Shown here: piece by piece, positions 1 to 11,063 of the stretch | How positions within the stretch are numbered: position 1 is the stretch's first letter | How the letters are laid out: each line of letters starts with the position of its first letter | NCBI GenBank assembly: GCA_026826555.1 | Contig: JAKSZT010054399.1 | Coordinates: forward strand, 7,572,051 to 7,636,050 | Origin: Tolypeutes matacus | Lineage: Eukaryota > Chordata > Mammalia > Cingulata > Chlamyphoridae | Direction of reading: 5' to 3' | DNA length: 64,000 nt | Program-made: the position numbers and the translations under genes | The notes under the pieces: model-generated | The model's input: only the letters and a program-made list of their open reading frames with translations | What the model was told of the DNA's origin: nothing | Database searches by the model: none

Positions 1-58
1 CCATTCCATTCCATTCCATTCCATTCCATTCCATTCCATTCCATTCCTTCCTTCCTTC
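1..58. repeat. (CATTC)n / (CCTT)n simple repeat at window edge
   Basis: About nine perfect CCATT units run from the first base and pass into CCTT units. The pentamer is the GGAAT motif family on the other strand. The array is cut by the window edge, so its full length is unknown. Confidence 0.95.
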
Positions 59-629
59 TTTCTCTCCCTCCCTCCTTCTTTTCTTGCCTATTCTGATTGT
101 CAAAAGCAGTGACATCCATTCCTGCAGTGATATCTATTCCTGCTCCCCTTCCACCCTTTCTCCACACAGCATACATAGTGATGGTCTCAAAGGTCAAATC
201 TGATCTAGCTGTTCCCTTATCCAAGCCCTTTCACTGATGCCACTGCTTTCAGGGTAGAGACCATTATACCTCCCTGCCTCATCTCAGGTCCCTTCCCACT
301 TGCTTGCCGTGCTTGGGCCACACTGGGCTTTCTGTTCTTCATGAACATGGAGCTCCTTCCTGACACAGGACCCTTCCATGGGCTGGGACATGCCTCCTCT
401 CCTTCCTCACCTGGCCAATGTCCTTTCTACCAAAGGCTCCACGTCAATGTTCTTTTTCAACTACCTTGACTAATATAGGTGATATCGTCCTGTATACCTC
501 CTTTATACATCTCACCACAATGCTCAAGAAAATATTAATTGGTATAATTATCAGTGAAATGTGTTTCTTCCCCATTAGCCCATTGCCTGGGAACAAAGAG
601 GCATGAACACATGTCTACCTTGTTCGCCA

Positions 630-790
630 ATGAATCTTAGAACTTAGCACAGAGCTTGGCACAGAGCAGGTGCTAGGTAAATATTTGTTGAACTAATGAA
701 CAAATGAGTAAATGACTGTAAAGTGCTAAGCTGAGCATAGTATGTGGCACATGGCAACCTTCTGTAAACACTAAATATTATTACTTACTG
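630..790 (+). repeat. MIR-like SINE tail fragments
   Basis: Two stretches resemble the MIR 3' tail, of the type 'cacagagcaggtgctaggta' followed by an AT-rich end. They are diverged, which fits an ancient mammalian SINE. The family call is from memory of the consensus. Confidence 0.6.
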
Positions 791-844
791 ATGCTTGAGG
801 AGTGTGCTGGGCTGATACAGTCACTCTGACCATACATATTACCT

Positions 845-1000
845 TGTTAACTTGTACAACCACCCCATTTTATGGGCAAAGAAATTAATGCTCAGTGACT
901 CTAAGAAACTGTCCCAAAGTTGCAGAGCTAGTAAGTGGCAGAACTGGGATTTGGACCCATGTTTGGCTGATACCAAACCTGTGCCATGCTGCTTCTCTCC
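845..1000 (-). repeat. MIR SINE core, reverse orientation
   Basis: The + strand reads as a reverse MIR: 'cccattttatgggcaaagaa', then a cancelled 'gcagagctagtaagtggcag' block and 'tttggacccat'. These match the antisense MIR core and tRNA-related part. Confidence 0.7.
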
Positions 1001-1039
1001 CGCAGATGGTGTCCAAGTATTAATCCCATTTACATTTTG

Positions 1040-1510
1040 TCTTTTTTATTTTTTGGTAGAGAAGTTGTAGGTTTACCAAAAAAGCATGCATAAAATCCAG
1101 AGTTCCCATATAACACCTTATTATTAACACTTTACACTAGTGTGGTACATTTGTTACAGTTGATGAAAGAACATTTTAATAATTGTACTAAAAACTATAG
1201 TCTATGGTTTACATTAAGATTCACTCTTTGTATTGTACAGTCCTGTGTTGTTTTTTTTCACATTTTATTCTAGTAACATATGTACAATCTAAAATTTCTC
1301 CTTGAACACATTCTAATATATAATACTGTGCTTTAATTACATTTACTTGTGCTACCATCACCACCAGCCATTACCAAAACGTTTCCATCAACCCAAATAG
1401 CAATTGCACAGTTTGAGCATTAATTTCCCATTCCCTCCCTCCACTCCAGCCCTGGTAACCTATATCCTAGTTTCTGACTATAAATTTGCTTATTCTAATT
1501 ATTGGCATCC
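1040..1510 (-). mobile_element. Old L1 3' UTR fragment
   Basis: The + strand starts in a T-rich run (the L1 tail read backwards) followed by 'gagaagttgtaggtttacc' and 'gtggtacatttgttacagtt'. The same order recurs near 15,800, 44,420 and 60,280, which identifies a shared older L1 3' UTR type. It lies in sequence upstream of the first exon I can call. Confidence 0.75.
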
Positions 1511-1730
1511 TAAATTATTTATTCTCATCTGTAACCTTCCTTGGTGTCTGTCAGGATTATCAACTCCTTATATTGGTCTTTTTTTTTTTTTATTACATCT
1601 GCAGAGAATTTCCCATCTATACATGTGTCATTGTTCAATGTTAACTTCTAATTAAGACTCTTTCATAAGCCATATATAAACTTTATGCATTTTGTAGCTG
1701 CTCCTACTAAGAGGAATGAGGTTCATGCTT

Positions 1731-2195
1731 TCTGTTCTAGTTTGCTAGAACTGCCAAAAGGCAGATGCCATAAAATGGGTTGACTTTTAATGGTGGAAAT
1801 TTATTAGTTTACAAGCTTATGGTTCTGAGGCTGTGAAAATGTCCAAATCAAGGTACTGTCAAGGTGATGCTTTCTTCCCCAAAACCGGCTGCCAGAGATC
1901 CTGGACTTCTCTGCCACAGGGCAAGGCACATGGTGGCGTCTGCTGGTCTCTCCCTTCTCTTCTGGGTTTCGTTACTTTCAGCTTCTTGTTTCCATGGCTC
2001 TCTCTCTCTTGTCTGAATTTCATTCTTTTATAAAGGCCTCCAGTAAGAGGATTAAGACCCACTCTGGGCCATGGCTTAACTGAAGTAACTTAATCAAAAG
2101 GCCCCACTTATCATAAGTTTACACCCACAGGAATGGATTAACTAAAAGAATATACTTTTCTGGACTCTCTACAGCTTCAAATAATCACAATTCCC
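1731..2195 (-). mobile_element. MaLR/MLT1-like LTR fragment, antisense
   Basis: The block begins 'ctagtttgctagaactgcc' and continues with a 'ggaaatttattagtttaca' element and a 'ggattaagacccactctggg' element. This is the reverse of the repeat type seen at 7,365-9,955 and 61,745-62,195, and parallels 62,430-62,905. I place it with the ERVL-MaLR LTRs by overall layout; the exact subfamily is not certain. Confidence 0.5.
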
Positions 2196-2278
2196 TAATA
2201 ATCTGCAAAATACCTTCCAGGAATGGCCTCTCTCCCATTTCCCTGATTGTTGGTATTGTAAGAAGTGTGTGCTGGCTC

Positions 2279-2652
2279 TCTTTTTTTTAAACTAATTAAA
2301 AAAAAAACATTTTATTTTAGATTACATAAATGTTACATAAAAAATATAAATGGACTACAGTTTACATTATGGTTTATACTTTGTCCCATACAATTTTGTA
2401 AGTTATGAAAAATTATACAAAGGCCTGTATCCATCACTGCAATGTCATGCAGGACAAATCCAGTGTCCTGAAAATGCCCCTATATTATACCTATTCTTCC
2501 CTCTCCCATCCCTCAGAACCTCTGGGGGCCACTGCTTTTGCGTCAATGATAAGAGATCTTCTATTGCTAGAATAATAATGTCTGTAGTATAATAATAATA
2601 TCTACTTTTGCCCATTGTTTATTCCCCAGTCTTGAGGATTTGGGAATGGTGA
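2279..2652 (-). mobile_element. 5'-truncated L1 (3' UTR only) with 13-bp TSD
   Basis: The insertion opens with T-run on the + strand, then 'tttagattacataaatgtta', the hallmark of the younger L1 3' UTR in this window. It ends in 'gaggatttgggaatggtga'. Flanks carry a 13-bp direct repeat, TGTGTGCTGGCTC, at 2,266-2,278 and 2,653-2,665. This marks a standard target-primed insertion of an L1 fragment of about 370 bp. Confidence 0.9.
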
Positions 2653-2665
2653 TGTGTGCTGGCTC

Positions 2666-3786
2666 ATGGCAGGAAAAGAATATTTGCAGGTCTTCTGCAG
2701 GGTGCAATGAGCATAAATCTACTAACCTCATGGACCTTTGTTATATTCTCAACCATTCTGATTGGTCCTTAGAAGCCTACAAAAGCCTAGGCTTTCCCAT
2801 GGAATCATTTGAAAACCTTGAGTATAGGCTACATTGGATTTTATCCAATACTGATGGTCAAAAGATCTCAGGTATGGGCAGAACGTAGACACCTAGACTT
2901 TTCAGGATCTTCTAACTTGGAAAATGGGTGCATTTCTAGATCTCTGACCCAGACCTGGAGCCACATTCAGAGTTGGCCTACTCTGAAGTGCAAAGTGATA
3001 AGGAATAAGAATATATGGGCCATATTGAAAACACCACAGTAAAAGTACAAGTTAAGTTGGTTTAGTTGTCTCCCATGGGAGAGCGAATATGTTTGATGAT
3101 GTATGTGTGCTCTAATCCTAAGCCTGAAGTGGTCATGGTCCAACCTGTCATAGTTTATGTTTGCTTTTAATCTAGTGGCAGGAGATCCACCTGGATGACC
3201 CTTTAAACCCTCTTTCAGAACCATGTTTTTTTTATGATTAATTTTTTTTTTTGGTAATGTCATGGCCTCATTGCTTTAAATTCACAAAAGGATTAAGAGG
3301 CCCTTTTATTTGCTATTATTTCAAAAGATCATAAATAAAAGAATCCAGGACCACTTATATTTGTTGTCTCTTTTATCTTCCTTATAAAAAATATGATATA
3401 TAGATAGTAGCTAGTGGGAAACACTCATTCATTTTGATCAAACAAGGATATATTCTATTGAATGTTTTGACAAATCATAATGGTTTGTTGTGAAATGATT
3501 CTTGTGTAAAAATGTCACAAGTCATTGAATATAAGATTCTTTTTTGTTGGAGAAGAAGTATCCTATTATGCATGTCTTTCATATACATTTAAAAATCATT
3601 TTCCAATTATCACTGATTTACAAAGACCTTTTTTTTTCATAGCAGGGTAGCACATCAAGTAGACCTTGTGTGGATGACCTATAATATAAGTAAATAGCCA
3701 TGATGATTAGTAATTTCTTTTCTTGATTAAATGTGCATATGTATAAATTAACTGATGTGAAAGTTATCATAAATATGTTCTTTTAG
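2666..3786. other. Unassigned sequence upstream of first called exon (probable intron)
   Basis: I recognise no repeat family here and no convincing exon. It should be intronic if the gene on the + strand extends upstream. The last 20 bases lead into the AG acceptor at 3,785-3,786. Confidence 0.5.
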
Positions 3787-3867
3787 CACCTCTACAAACT
3801 GATGACAGAATTCTCTATAATCAGTTAATAAAGGGGCTTGATGAGACTGAACAAGAAGACCCTCAAG
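3787..3867 (+). CDS. Internal exon of an unidentified gene (exon A, partial protein)
   Basis: An 81-nt block sits between a TTTTAG acceptor and the donor GTAAGA. It is open in only the frame that reads ...LQTDDRILYNQLIKGLD... and then ETEQEDPQ. It enters in phase 1 and leaves in phase 1, so it is symmetric. The frame joins without a stop to the blocks at 5,241, 6,260 and 17,896. The peptide is acidic and hydrophilic with no membrane segment. I do not recognise the protein. Support is from splice signals and phase agreement only; the pyrimidine tract is short. The exons further 5' must lie outside the window or are unseen. Confidence 0.7.
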
Positions 3868-4564
3868 GTAAGAGACCAATAATTTTCAATCTATTACATT
3901 AACATTAGTTGTAAATTGACAGACAGGATTTCTTGCAAATGCTAACCTGTCTTTTCTAAATGTAACCATTCACTGATGACTTATGGGTATTTTTGATGGT
4001 TGCAAATATTTAAATTATTGCTAAAATGTTTGGGGAAATTAATTGCAAAAATGATTTAGCTGACTTATTATTGCAGAACCCCACAGTGGCATATTGGGAT
4101 CCCTAATTTATGAAACTCTGTTAGCCCTTTTAAAGACTATATCTTTGCTTTTAAATAAATGCTTTGGAGTGATAGAAGACAAGTAGCACGCTATTTTTCT
4201 ACATTCACATGAAAATTCCTACGTATAAATGTTAAGCTCTTTAAGTAAGACATTCTTACGTGTAATCCTTTAAAAACTAAATTCTGAATTCTTAGTTTAA
4301 CACATATGAATTATGCCAGAACCACACTGTAGTTTTTACCAAAGCATTAAGGGTAAGTTGCCCCCAACACATGCATTTGAATTTATGGGGAATAATTCTG
4401 ATAAGTTATTTTCTCAGTGTACACTTAGTTTTGCAAACAATCATTTTGTCTTCCTGTTAAAATGACTCCTTAAGGTGCTTATGAAGAGAAAGGGGCTGAT
4501 CCTGGTGAAATCTTCTAGCAGTTACTTATTATTTCCATGGAATTTCTGTTTAGGCTTCCCCATT

Positions 4565-4735
4565 TACTAGCTGCGTGACTTTGGGCCAATTCTTAACCAT
4601 TTTTTGCCATTCCTGTCAAGTGGACATATATAATATCTGCTACATGGAGTAGTTATGATGATGAATGATTGCTTGTAAAACATAAAACAGAGTATCTAGT
4701 AAGTGTTCAATAATTATTAGCTATTGCTATTATTA
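4565..4735 (+). repeat. MIR SINE
   Basis: The block reads 'tactagctgcgtgactttgg' and ends with a 'ctagtaagtgttcaataatt' tail. Both are landmark parts of the MIR consensus in the sense direction. It lies in the intron between exons A and B. Confidence 0.8.
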
Positions 4736-4794
4736 TTGAACATATTGAATAAGCTTATACCTAATAGTGAAGGTGATTATGAGGATGATGAAAC

Positions 4795-4970
4795 TATTAA
4801 TTATTAATAATATTAATTGAGTGCTTACTCTGTGCCTGGAACTGTTCTAAATATGTTAACTATTAACTTATTTAGCCCTTATGACAAGTCTAAAGGTTAG
4901 ACCCTATTTTTATCCCCATTTACAAAATAGACCCAAATAGAACTTACTCCAGACTGGATTCACCTCCATT
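4795..4970 (-). repeat. MIR SINE, reverse
   Basis: The + strand shows 'attgagtgcttactctgtgc' followed by a 'ttatccccatttacaaaata' part, the antisense order of MIR. With the sense MIR just upstream it makes an inverted MIR pair in the intron. Confidence 0.75.
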
Positions 4971-5240
4971 TTTGTGCTTTCAGTTTGTGCAGCCAACCTT
5001 TTCATTTCTTCCTGTCTTTCTTTTTGTTTTTTTTTAATAAACAAAATCAATTCATTTTTCATTCCAGCTATGTAATTTTGATGAATTCTGAATTCAAATG
5101 GTTATGTTAAATCAGTCAGGCCTCTATATGTTTAGTCTCATTTCTGAGTCAGCAAAAATATATTGAGTACATTTTATGCTATATGTTAAGTAATGCACAC
5201 TTATGATGTCTCTACCATTCTGACAAATGTTTGCTGCTAG

Positions 5241-5285
5241 GTTCCTTTGAAGCCATTCAAGGCACACATTTACTGGAAGCACCTA
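5241..5285 (+). CDS. Internal exon of the unidentified gene (exon B)
   Basis: A 45-nt block follows 'tttgctgctag' and precedes a strong donor, GTAAGT. It enters in phase 1 (completing a glycine codon with the last G of exon A) and leaves in phase 1. It reads SFEAIQGTHLLEAP between the split codons. Its small size alone would be weak evidence. The case is that its phase fits both neighbours and that it has no stop in that frame. The residues give no motif I can name. Confidence 0.65.
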
Positions 5286-6259
5286 GTAAGTCTTTAGAAA
5301 ACATGTATGGGCTTACAAATGTTGCTTAGCATCTTTAGAAAAGTCAGGCACTTTGTCTATTATTTTATACATGAGTATGAACTTAAACCTGGAAAGTTTA
5401 AAGACTAAGTAAGACAATACAGTGTATTGGAAACAAAGAAGGAAGCCCAGCTTGTACTCCTGGATACTATTCCTATACTCTTCTTGCAAAAAAGTGCATC
5501 CAGTGGTTAAAGTGTCAAGCTTCTTGTTAAAATTCAAGCACTGAAGGCATGGAAAATTCCATATTTCACTCTCCAGCATTTTGTAGAGATTGGAAACGAG
5601 AGGATTATTTTATATTTACAGGACACATCTAGCTAAATGAATAGACACATTTTGTAGTTGATGCTGTTTTCAGATGATGTAGAGAGAAGCAAAGTACACA
5701 TACCATTTATATACAAGCTGGCATTTCTACGCAAATAAGCAAGGCAACCCAAATAAAGTGCTTCTGTGTGTGCAGAACTCAGTCCCTGTTCTCTGGGACC
5801 CTAACTTGGGGAAAAGGAATCAAAGAGCTCTGGCTTCTCCTAAACCTAGTCATCTCCCAAGCTGGTTTCAGTAAAAACAGCAAGTAAGTGGTAAGATGTT
5901 GAAGTAAACATCATGCAATTTTAATGCAGAAAAAGCACAGGGTCTACACTTCAGGATACAGTTGGTAAGGGGGAGAAAGGTTTTAAGCTGTACTTGGCTC
6001 ACTTTGTAAACATTACAGGATTAAGAAAGTTTGGTATTTCTTTCTTCCTTTTTTTTTTTTTTTTTAACCTTTAAATTTGTTCTAGGCTCTGGGATTTCCT
6101 AGTACTTTCAACAGAAGGTAATTTGCTAAAAGATGACTATGAAAAAACTAACTTTAGTCCATATAAGAAAAAGAGAAAGGTTAGTCTACTGTGTGTTTAA
6201 TCAATATTAAAGCCACAAAGAGCAAGTGGAATTCCATGAGATCTTCTTGTGATAAATAG
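5286..6259 (+). other. Intron between exons B and C
   Basis: This 974-bp intron has a GT start and an AG end. I see a T-run near 6,050 and no named repeat. The region before the acceptor, 'cttcttgtgataaatag', has only a modest pyrimidine tract. Confidence 0.55.
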
Positions 6260-6426
6260 ATGAGAGCATCAAAGGAGAGACTTTGGATTCTGAAGCACCA
6301 ATGAGTTACAGGGAGAGTTGTGAAGGCCACGAAGAGACTGAAGAAGCCATCCTTTCTTACATTGAGGAGTTTGAAAGATATGCTCAGAAAGATGTAATTC
6401 TGCTTGGTAGTTCTTCATTAAAACAG
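6260..6426 (+). CDS. Internal exon of the unidentified gene (exon C)
   Basis: A 167-nt block lies between an AAATAG acceptor and the donor GTCAGC. It enters in phase 1 and leaves in phase 0. The frame is open for 55 whole codons and includes EETEEAILSYIEEFERYAQK followed by DVILLGSSSLKQ. The middle is glutamate-rich and could form a short helix; I see no zinc-binding, kinase or transmembrane motif. A run of 55 codons without a stop in AT-rich DNA is the best single piece of coding evidence in the window. The gene family is not recognised. Confidence 0.75.
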
Positions 6427-7364
6427 GTCAGCATTAAAAATATATTAAGAAATGTGAGATAATCTCTTTTTTGTAAATAGCATATTGAAATGTCCATCCT
6501 ACATATCATCTAATGATTTCACTCAAGAACACACCCTTTCCTAAAATCTGTGATTCTTGACTTGGCTCTTCCTTTTATGATGCACAATTTGATCTATTTA
6601 TCCATATCAATCTTGGCCCTTGCACAATTTGGTATTACTTCATCTGGTTTGATTTTGTGTTAGAGTACAATTTCTAGAATTTTATGAAGTATCATGATAA
6701 ATCCTGAAACCAGAATAATCTTTCTTGGATAAGATTAAGAACTATGAAAAGACTCAGACCTGTTTGCAAGAGTGTTGTAATACTGTGGGAATATACTAGT
6801 ATTTGTGAAGTTACCATCGAAGGAACTTATACATCTTAGCTGTTGTGACTACTGGCACATAAAAGCTTTTAGCATATGATTGCCTTGACTTTAGGGACAC
6901 TGTTTCTTTTTTTTGCATCTGTATTGTAGCGCTATGTACTCACCTCCACCAAAGAGAAGGAAAGGGTTTCCTTTAAGTAGTCACTTGATATATGTCAAAT
7001 AAAAATACATGAGTGCCATGGGTCTAGCTCCAAGTGTGTGTTGTGAAAGGTAAGGTGATTCAGGCTAAAGAGGAAAAAAAGATCACCAGGTGAAAAAGAT
7101 CGTTCTCAGCGATGTCTTTCATAATAATAGATTGCAAGGGGAAATATTATCTCCAACCTCAGAAGTTGGAGGGATACTTATTTGGTGAGGTGGGGGATAT
7201 TCCCTAATTTGGGGCATGGAAACTCCATAACAGAGTTTTATTTTTTCCATTTGTGCCTCTCAGATCTGAATGTCCTGGACACACTTAAGTTTTCATCTAT
7301 TTTGAAGTTTCCCGACAAATTTCCTTAACGAGCAAGTACAGCCTTTCTTATCATGGCCACCAGG
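6427..7364 (+). other. Start of long intron 3
   Basis: After the donor I see no named repeat until the MaLR-like block at about 7,365. The full intron would run to 17,895 (about 11.5 kb) and holds most of the mobile elements of region 1. Confidence 0.5.
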
Positions 7365-7564
7365 ATGCTTCCTGTAGAGGGATGTATTGTGTTTCCCAAA
7401 AAGATATGTCCAAATCCCAGCCCCTGGTGCTGTGGTTGTGACTTTGATTGGAAATAGGCTCTCTGTAGATATAATTGAGTTAAGGGTCACCAGATGAGCT
7501 CATCCTAGATTTAGAGTAGGCCCCAAATCGAATGACTGGTGTCCTTAAAAGAGAAAGGAAAGGA

Positions 7565-9675
7565 AGATTTTTTTCCTTTATTTTTAAAGAAGCTTTAGAT
7601 TACATAAATGTTACATTAAAAATATAGGGGATTCCTATATACTACCCCCGCCCCCCCCACACACACACTTTCCTGCATTAACATCTTTTGTTAGTATGGT
7701 ATATTTGTTACAATTGATGAACACATATTGAAGTATTGTTACTAACTGTGGGTTATAGTTTACATTATGGTTTACACTTTGTACTGCACAATTTTATATA
7801 AGTTTTGACAAAATGTATAATAGCCTGTATCCACTATTGCAATATTATGCAGAAAAATTCCAATGTCCCCATAATGCCCCATGTTACACCTATTCTTCCC
7901 TCTCCCTCTCCTCAATACCCCTGGTGACCACTGTCTTTATATCAATGTTACAATTTCTTCCATTACTAGAATAATAATAAGTCTACTTTGGTCCGTGGTT
8001 GTAGTCTACCCATAAGCTTGTTAATTCTTCAATCTTGAGGATTTGGGGATGGCGATGTCTGCTCTGCTCTGCTTCAGACTGAGATGGGACTTAGATCTCA
8101 TGGGGTGGATGGATGGAACTGTCTTTCTTGCAGTTGTACATACTCTTTTTTTTGGGATGGGCATTGTCCATCATCATTCTTTTGTTAGTTGTCCTGAGTG
8201 AGTCCGATGAACTGGAGAGTTGATGTTGGCTGCAGCACTCCTGAGATTCAGGGCTCACCTGGCATATGAACAGCCAGAAGATTTGAGTCTCTGAGACATA
8301 TATTTGAAGCTGCTGTGGCTCAATCAGTAGGGCTCCCGTTTACCATATGGGAGGCCCCGGGTTCGGTTCCTGGGGCCTCCTGGTGAAGGCAAGCCCGCCC
8401 GCACGGCGTGGTTAGCTGACCCAGTGAGCACAAGCAGCAAGGGGGGGATAAATGAATAAATAAATAAATAAATCTGAGACATATATTTAACAAGCATAGG
8501 GCTAATTATAGGCTCAAATAAAAGGGGCAGAAGAACCATGTGTGGGAAAGTTAAAAATGAGTCTAACTCTGATACGTTGGGGAGATAGGTTACCAAATAT
8601 TCCAAGGTAAGGCCCATTGATGAGGTCCCAATTTCCTGGGCTTTTCTGCCCTGCCTATAGTGTCTAGATGACTCTAGAGCCATCTGGAGCCCACCCTGCT
8701 TGAGGCACTGTTGACTGTGGCAGTCAATGAGATCCTCCTGAGATGTGCATAAATGTAACCTCTGGAATGAATTCCCAACCCACTTTGAAATCTCTTAGCC
8801 ATAAAAACTCATTTGTACTTAATATTTCCCCCTTTTGGTCAAAGTCTTCCTCCAAATGCATTGCTAGTTGGCACTTGGTAATAATCCCTCAGTGCCAGGT
8901 AGGCTTAACCCTGAGAATCATTCCCATGCCAGGGAGAAAGGTAATAAGCTTATATGCTGAGTTTGGCTCAGAGGTCGCATTTGAGCAATAAGGAGGTTTT
9001 CAGGAGGTAACTCTTAGGCAGTATCTTTACTACACTAAGTTTCAATTTCAATTTCACAAGAAGAACAAGGTTCATAAGTACAAACATCAATATCAAGGGC
9101 CTGATGTATTGGTCTATCCTCCTTCGCTATGCATTGCCTATGTACTCTAGAGATTATTGACACTCTTTTAGAGAATGTAGCAGGACTCCTCAGAATGGGA
9201 ATTCAGTATTCCATCAGTTATTGTGTGGGTTTCCACCCACCGAGACAAAACCCCATGACCACTTGAACACATTCATATTCCATAGAAATATGCCACAGGT
9301 GTACCCTTCCCCACACATCCCCCCACCCCTGATACTCCACACCAGTGATCCCCCCCTGCCATATTTGCAAACCTTTTGCAATCCAAAACCTCCCTGAAAA
9401 CAAAGTAAAAAAAATAATAATAAAAATAAAAGAATGTTGATGGACATTTGGGTTGTTTCCAACTTTTGGCAATAGTGAAATGCTGCTGTGAACATTGATG
9501 TGCATATATCTGTTCATGTTCCTGCTTTTAATTCTTCTGGGTATATACCCAGCAGTGGGATTGCTGGATCATATGGCAATTCTATAGTTAGCTCTCTGAG
9601 GAACCTCCAAACTGTCCTCCACAATGGCCACACCATTCTACATTCCCACCGGCAGTGGATAAGGATTCCTTTTCA
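7565..9675 (-). mobile_element. 5'-truncated L1: 3' UTR plus ORF2 end
   Basis: The + strand begins with a T-run and 'tttagattacataaatgtta' and passes through about 1.7 kb of 3' UTR. From about 9,430 it shows antisense ORF2 C-terminal sequence ('ttgctggatcatatggc' and 'actgtcctccaca'). A short A-rich junction near 9,405-9,430 marks a deletion relative to the longer 3' UTR at 26,654. A SINE sits inside at 8,306-8,472. Confidence 0.85.
8306..8472 (+). mobile_element. DAS-type tRNA-derived SINE inside an L1, 16-bp TSD
   Basis: The body has an A box (TGGCTCAATCAG) and a B box (GGGTTCGGTTCC), then a GC-rich 3' part and an (AAAT)n tail. Perfect 16-bp direct repeats, TCTGAGACATATATTT, flank it at 8,290-8,305 and 8,473-8,488. 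The flanks rejoin as ordinary L1 3' UTR. The pattern fits a SINE mobilised by L1 machinery, and the DAS family points to an armadillo. Confidence 0.9.
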
Positions 9676-10184
9676 AGAGAGAGATTTGAGACATGGAGGA
9701 AGGCCACATGAAGATGGACAGAGATGGGAGTGATGAGTCTACAAGCCAAGGACTGCTAAGGGTTGCTGGCAGTAGCTAAGAGAGAGGATGGAATGGATCC
9801 TTCCTCAGCACCTCCAGAAGGAAACAACCCCATCAACACCTTGATCTGGTTGCCAGAGCTAGGAGACAAGACATTTCTGTTGTTGTAAGCCACCAAGTTT
9901 GTTGTGATTTGATATAGTGCAGCCTCTAAGATGGCAGATTCCCTGAGCTAGGGGACACCTCTACATTGATGTATTAAACTAACAGTGCCTCCCTTCTTTT
10001 CAGTGCTGAAGTGGAAATGGGTGGATGGCTTTGCCTCGGAATATGACATTCTTTTAATAATATTTTTCAGAGGTATTGTGATTCAGGAACAGTTCACCAT
10101 TTCCATTTGTTTTTTTGTCCCATATAGTGCCATTATGTCTATTTCAACTTACTCCATGATATAGTTTCAAGAACAGGTGCATGG

Positions 10185-10345
10185 ATTTCTTAAAGATTAT
10201 GGGGCTGGTTTGCCACTTATAATGAGTTAGATCGTAGGTAAGTCACTTCCTCATCCATAAATCAGAAGAAATGATATCCATATCAGTACATTGTTAGAGG
10301 ATGATGTGAGTCATCCATAAAGAATTTAGGCCAAAGTAGGTGCTC
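10185..10345 (+). repeat. MIR-like fragment
   Basis: The block shows 'taagtcacttcctcatccat', then 'gatgatgtgagtcatcc' and 'gtaggtgctcatgaaa', the sense order of MIR. A second weaker MIR-like stretch follows at about 10,470-10,580. Confidence 0.55.
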
Positions 10346-10728
10346 ATGAAATGGCCGGAGGCCTGATGCGGAGCAAAGATTGTAATGCTTACTCTCAGGT
10401 CAACGCTCGAAATATTCTAATGTTCATTGTGTTAGGAAGTTCCGGGAATACCCGAGGCGGCATGATAGACAGGAAGAAGCCTCAGATTTGGTATTAGAGG
10501 ACATAGGTTTTGTCCTTGGTTCTGATACTTACGATTTATGAATTTGATCCTCTTATGGTTGTGTCAAGGATTAATGGGATGTGTTTGAGCTCCTGACAGT
10601 TAAAAGTTTCCTTTTCTCATGATTTGTTCTATATCTTTGTTCAGACTGTTGCCTATTCTGACTTTTTAATGCTATTGTAATGGTAAATTGATATTTATAA
10701 AACACAAGGTATTGAAAAGGAACTGCAT

Positions 10729-11048
10729 GTGGTCTATGGTTGGTGGCAAGGCTCCAGGATGTGTAAGTCCATTGAGGGTGGTGGGCCACACTGTGGGAGA
10801 TGTTTGTGTGGGATGTGGTGGGAGGTGTGGGAGGTGGGCAACATGGGAATCCCAGTGGGTTCTGTGTAATATTTTGGGTAATCTAAGCACCTCTTAAAAT
10901 ATATGTATATATATATATATATAAATAACATTTTTGTTAGCAAATACACATATATGCATATATATTTATATATCATTTTGCAAATGTTTGTATGTATTGT
11001 GAGAATTTTGATTTTTACCCATAATTAAAAAAAAAAAAAAAAAAAAAA
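10729..11048 (+). mobile_element. Young L1 3' end, sense, poly(A), 15-bp TSD
   Basis: This copy reads in the sense direction: 'gtggtgggccacactgtggg' through 'gggtaatctaagcacctc', an AT dinucleotide stretch, 'gatttttacccataatt' and a pure A tail of about 21. Flanks carry the perfect 15-bp repeat GAAAAGGAACTGCAT at 10,714-10,728 and 11,049-11,063. The intact tail and repeat suggest a recent insertion. It is one of only two L1 copies in the window on the + strand. Confidence 0.92.
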
Positions 11049-11063
11049 GAAAAGGAACTGCAT

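Larger units (their letters stand above)
7365..9955 (+). mobile_element. MaLR/MLT1-like LTR fragment, split by an L1
   Basis: The left part (7,365-about 7,560) has 'gtattgtgtttcccaaaaag', 'gactggtgtccttaaaagag' and related blocks. The right part (about 9,680-9,955) continues with 'ggccacatgaagatggac', 'caacaccttgatctgg' and 'tttctgttgttgtaagccac'. That order matches MaLR-type LTRs. The L1 at 7,565-9,675 was inserted between the two halves, so the LTR is older than the L1. Confidence 0.6.

Noticed and set aside
2640..2888. Possible exon ending AAAAGATCTCAG before GTATGG
   Set aside because: The frame starts within L1 3' UTR sequence and no acceptor fits the phase required by exon A.
10729..11048. 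Considered as a processed pseudogene because of A tail and TSD
   Set aside because: Its body matches the L1 3' UTR copies at 53,883 and 56,527.
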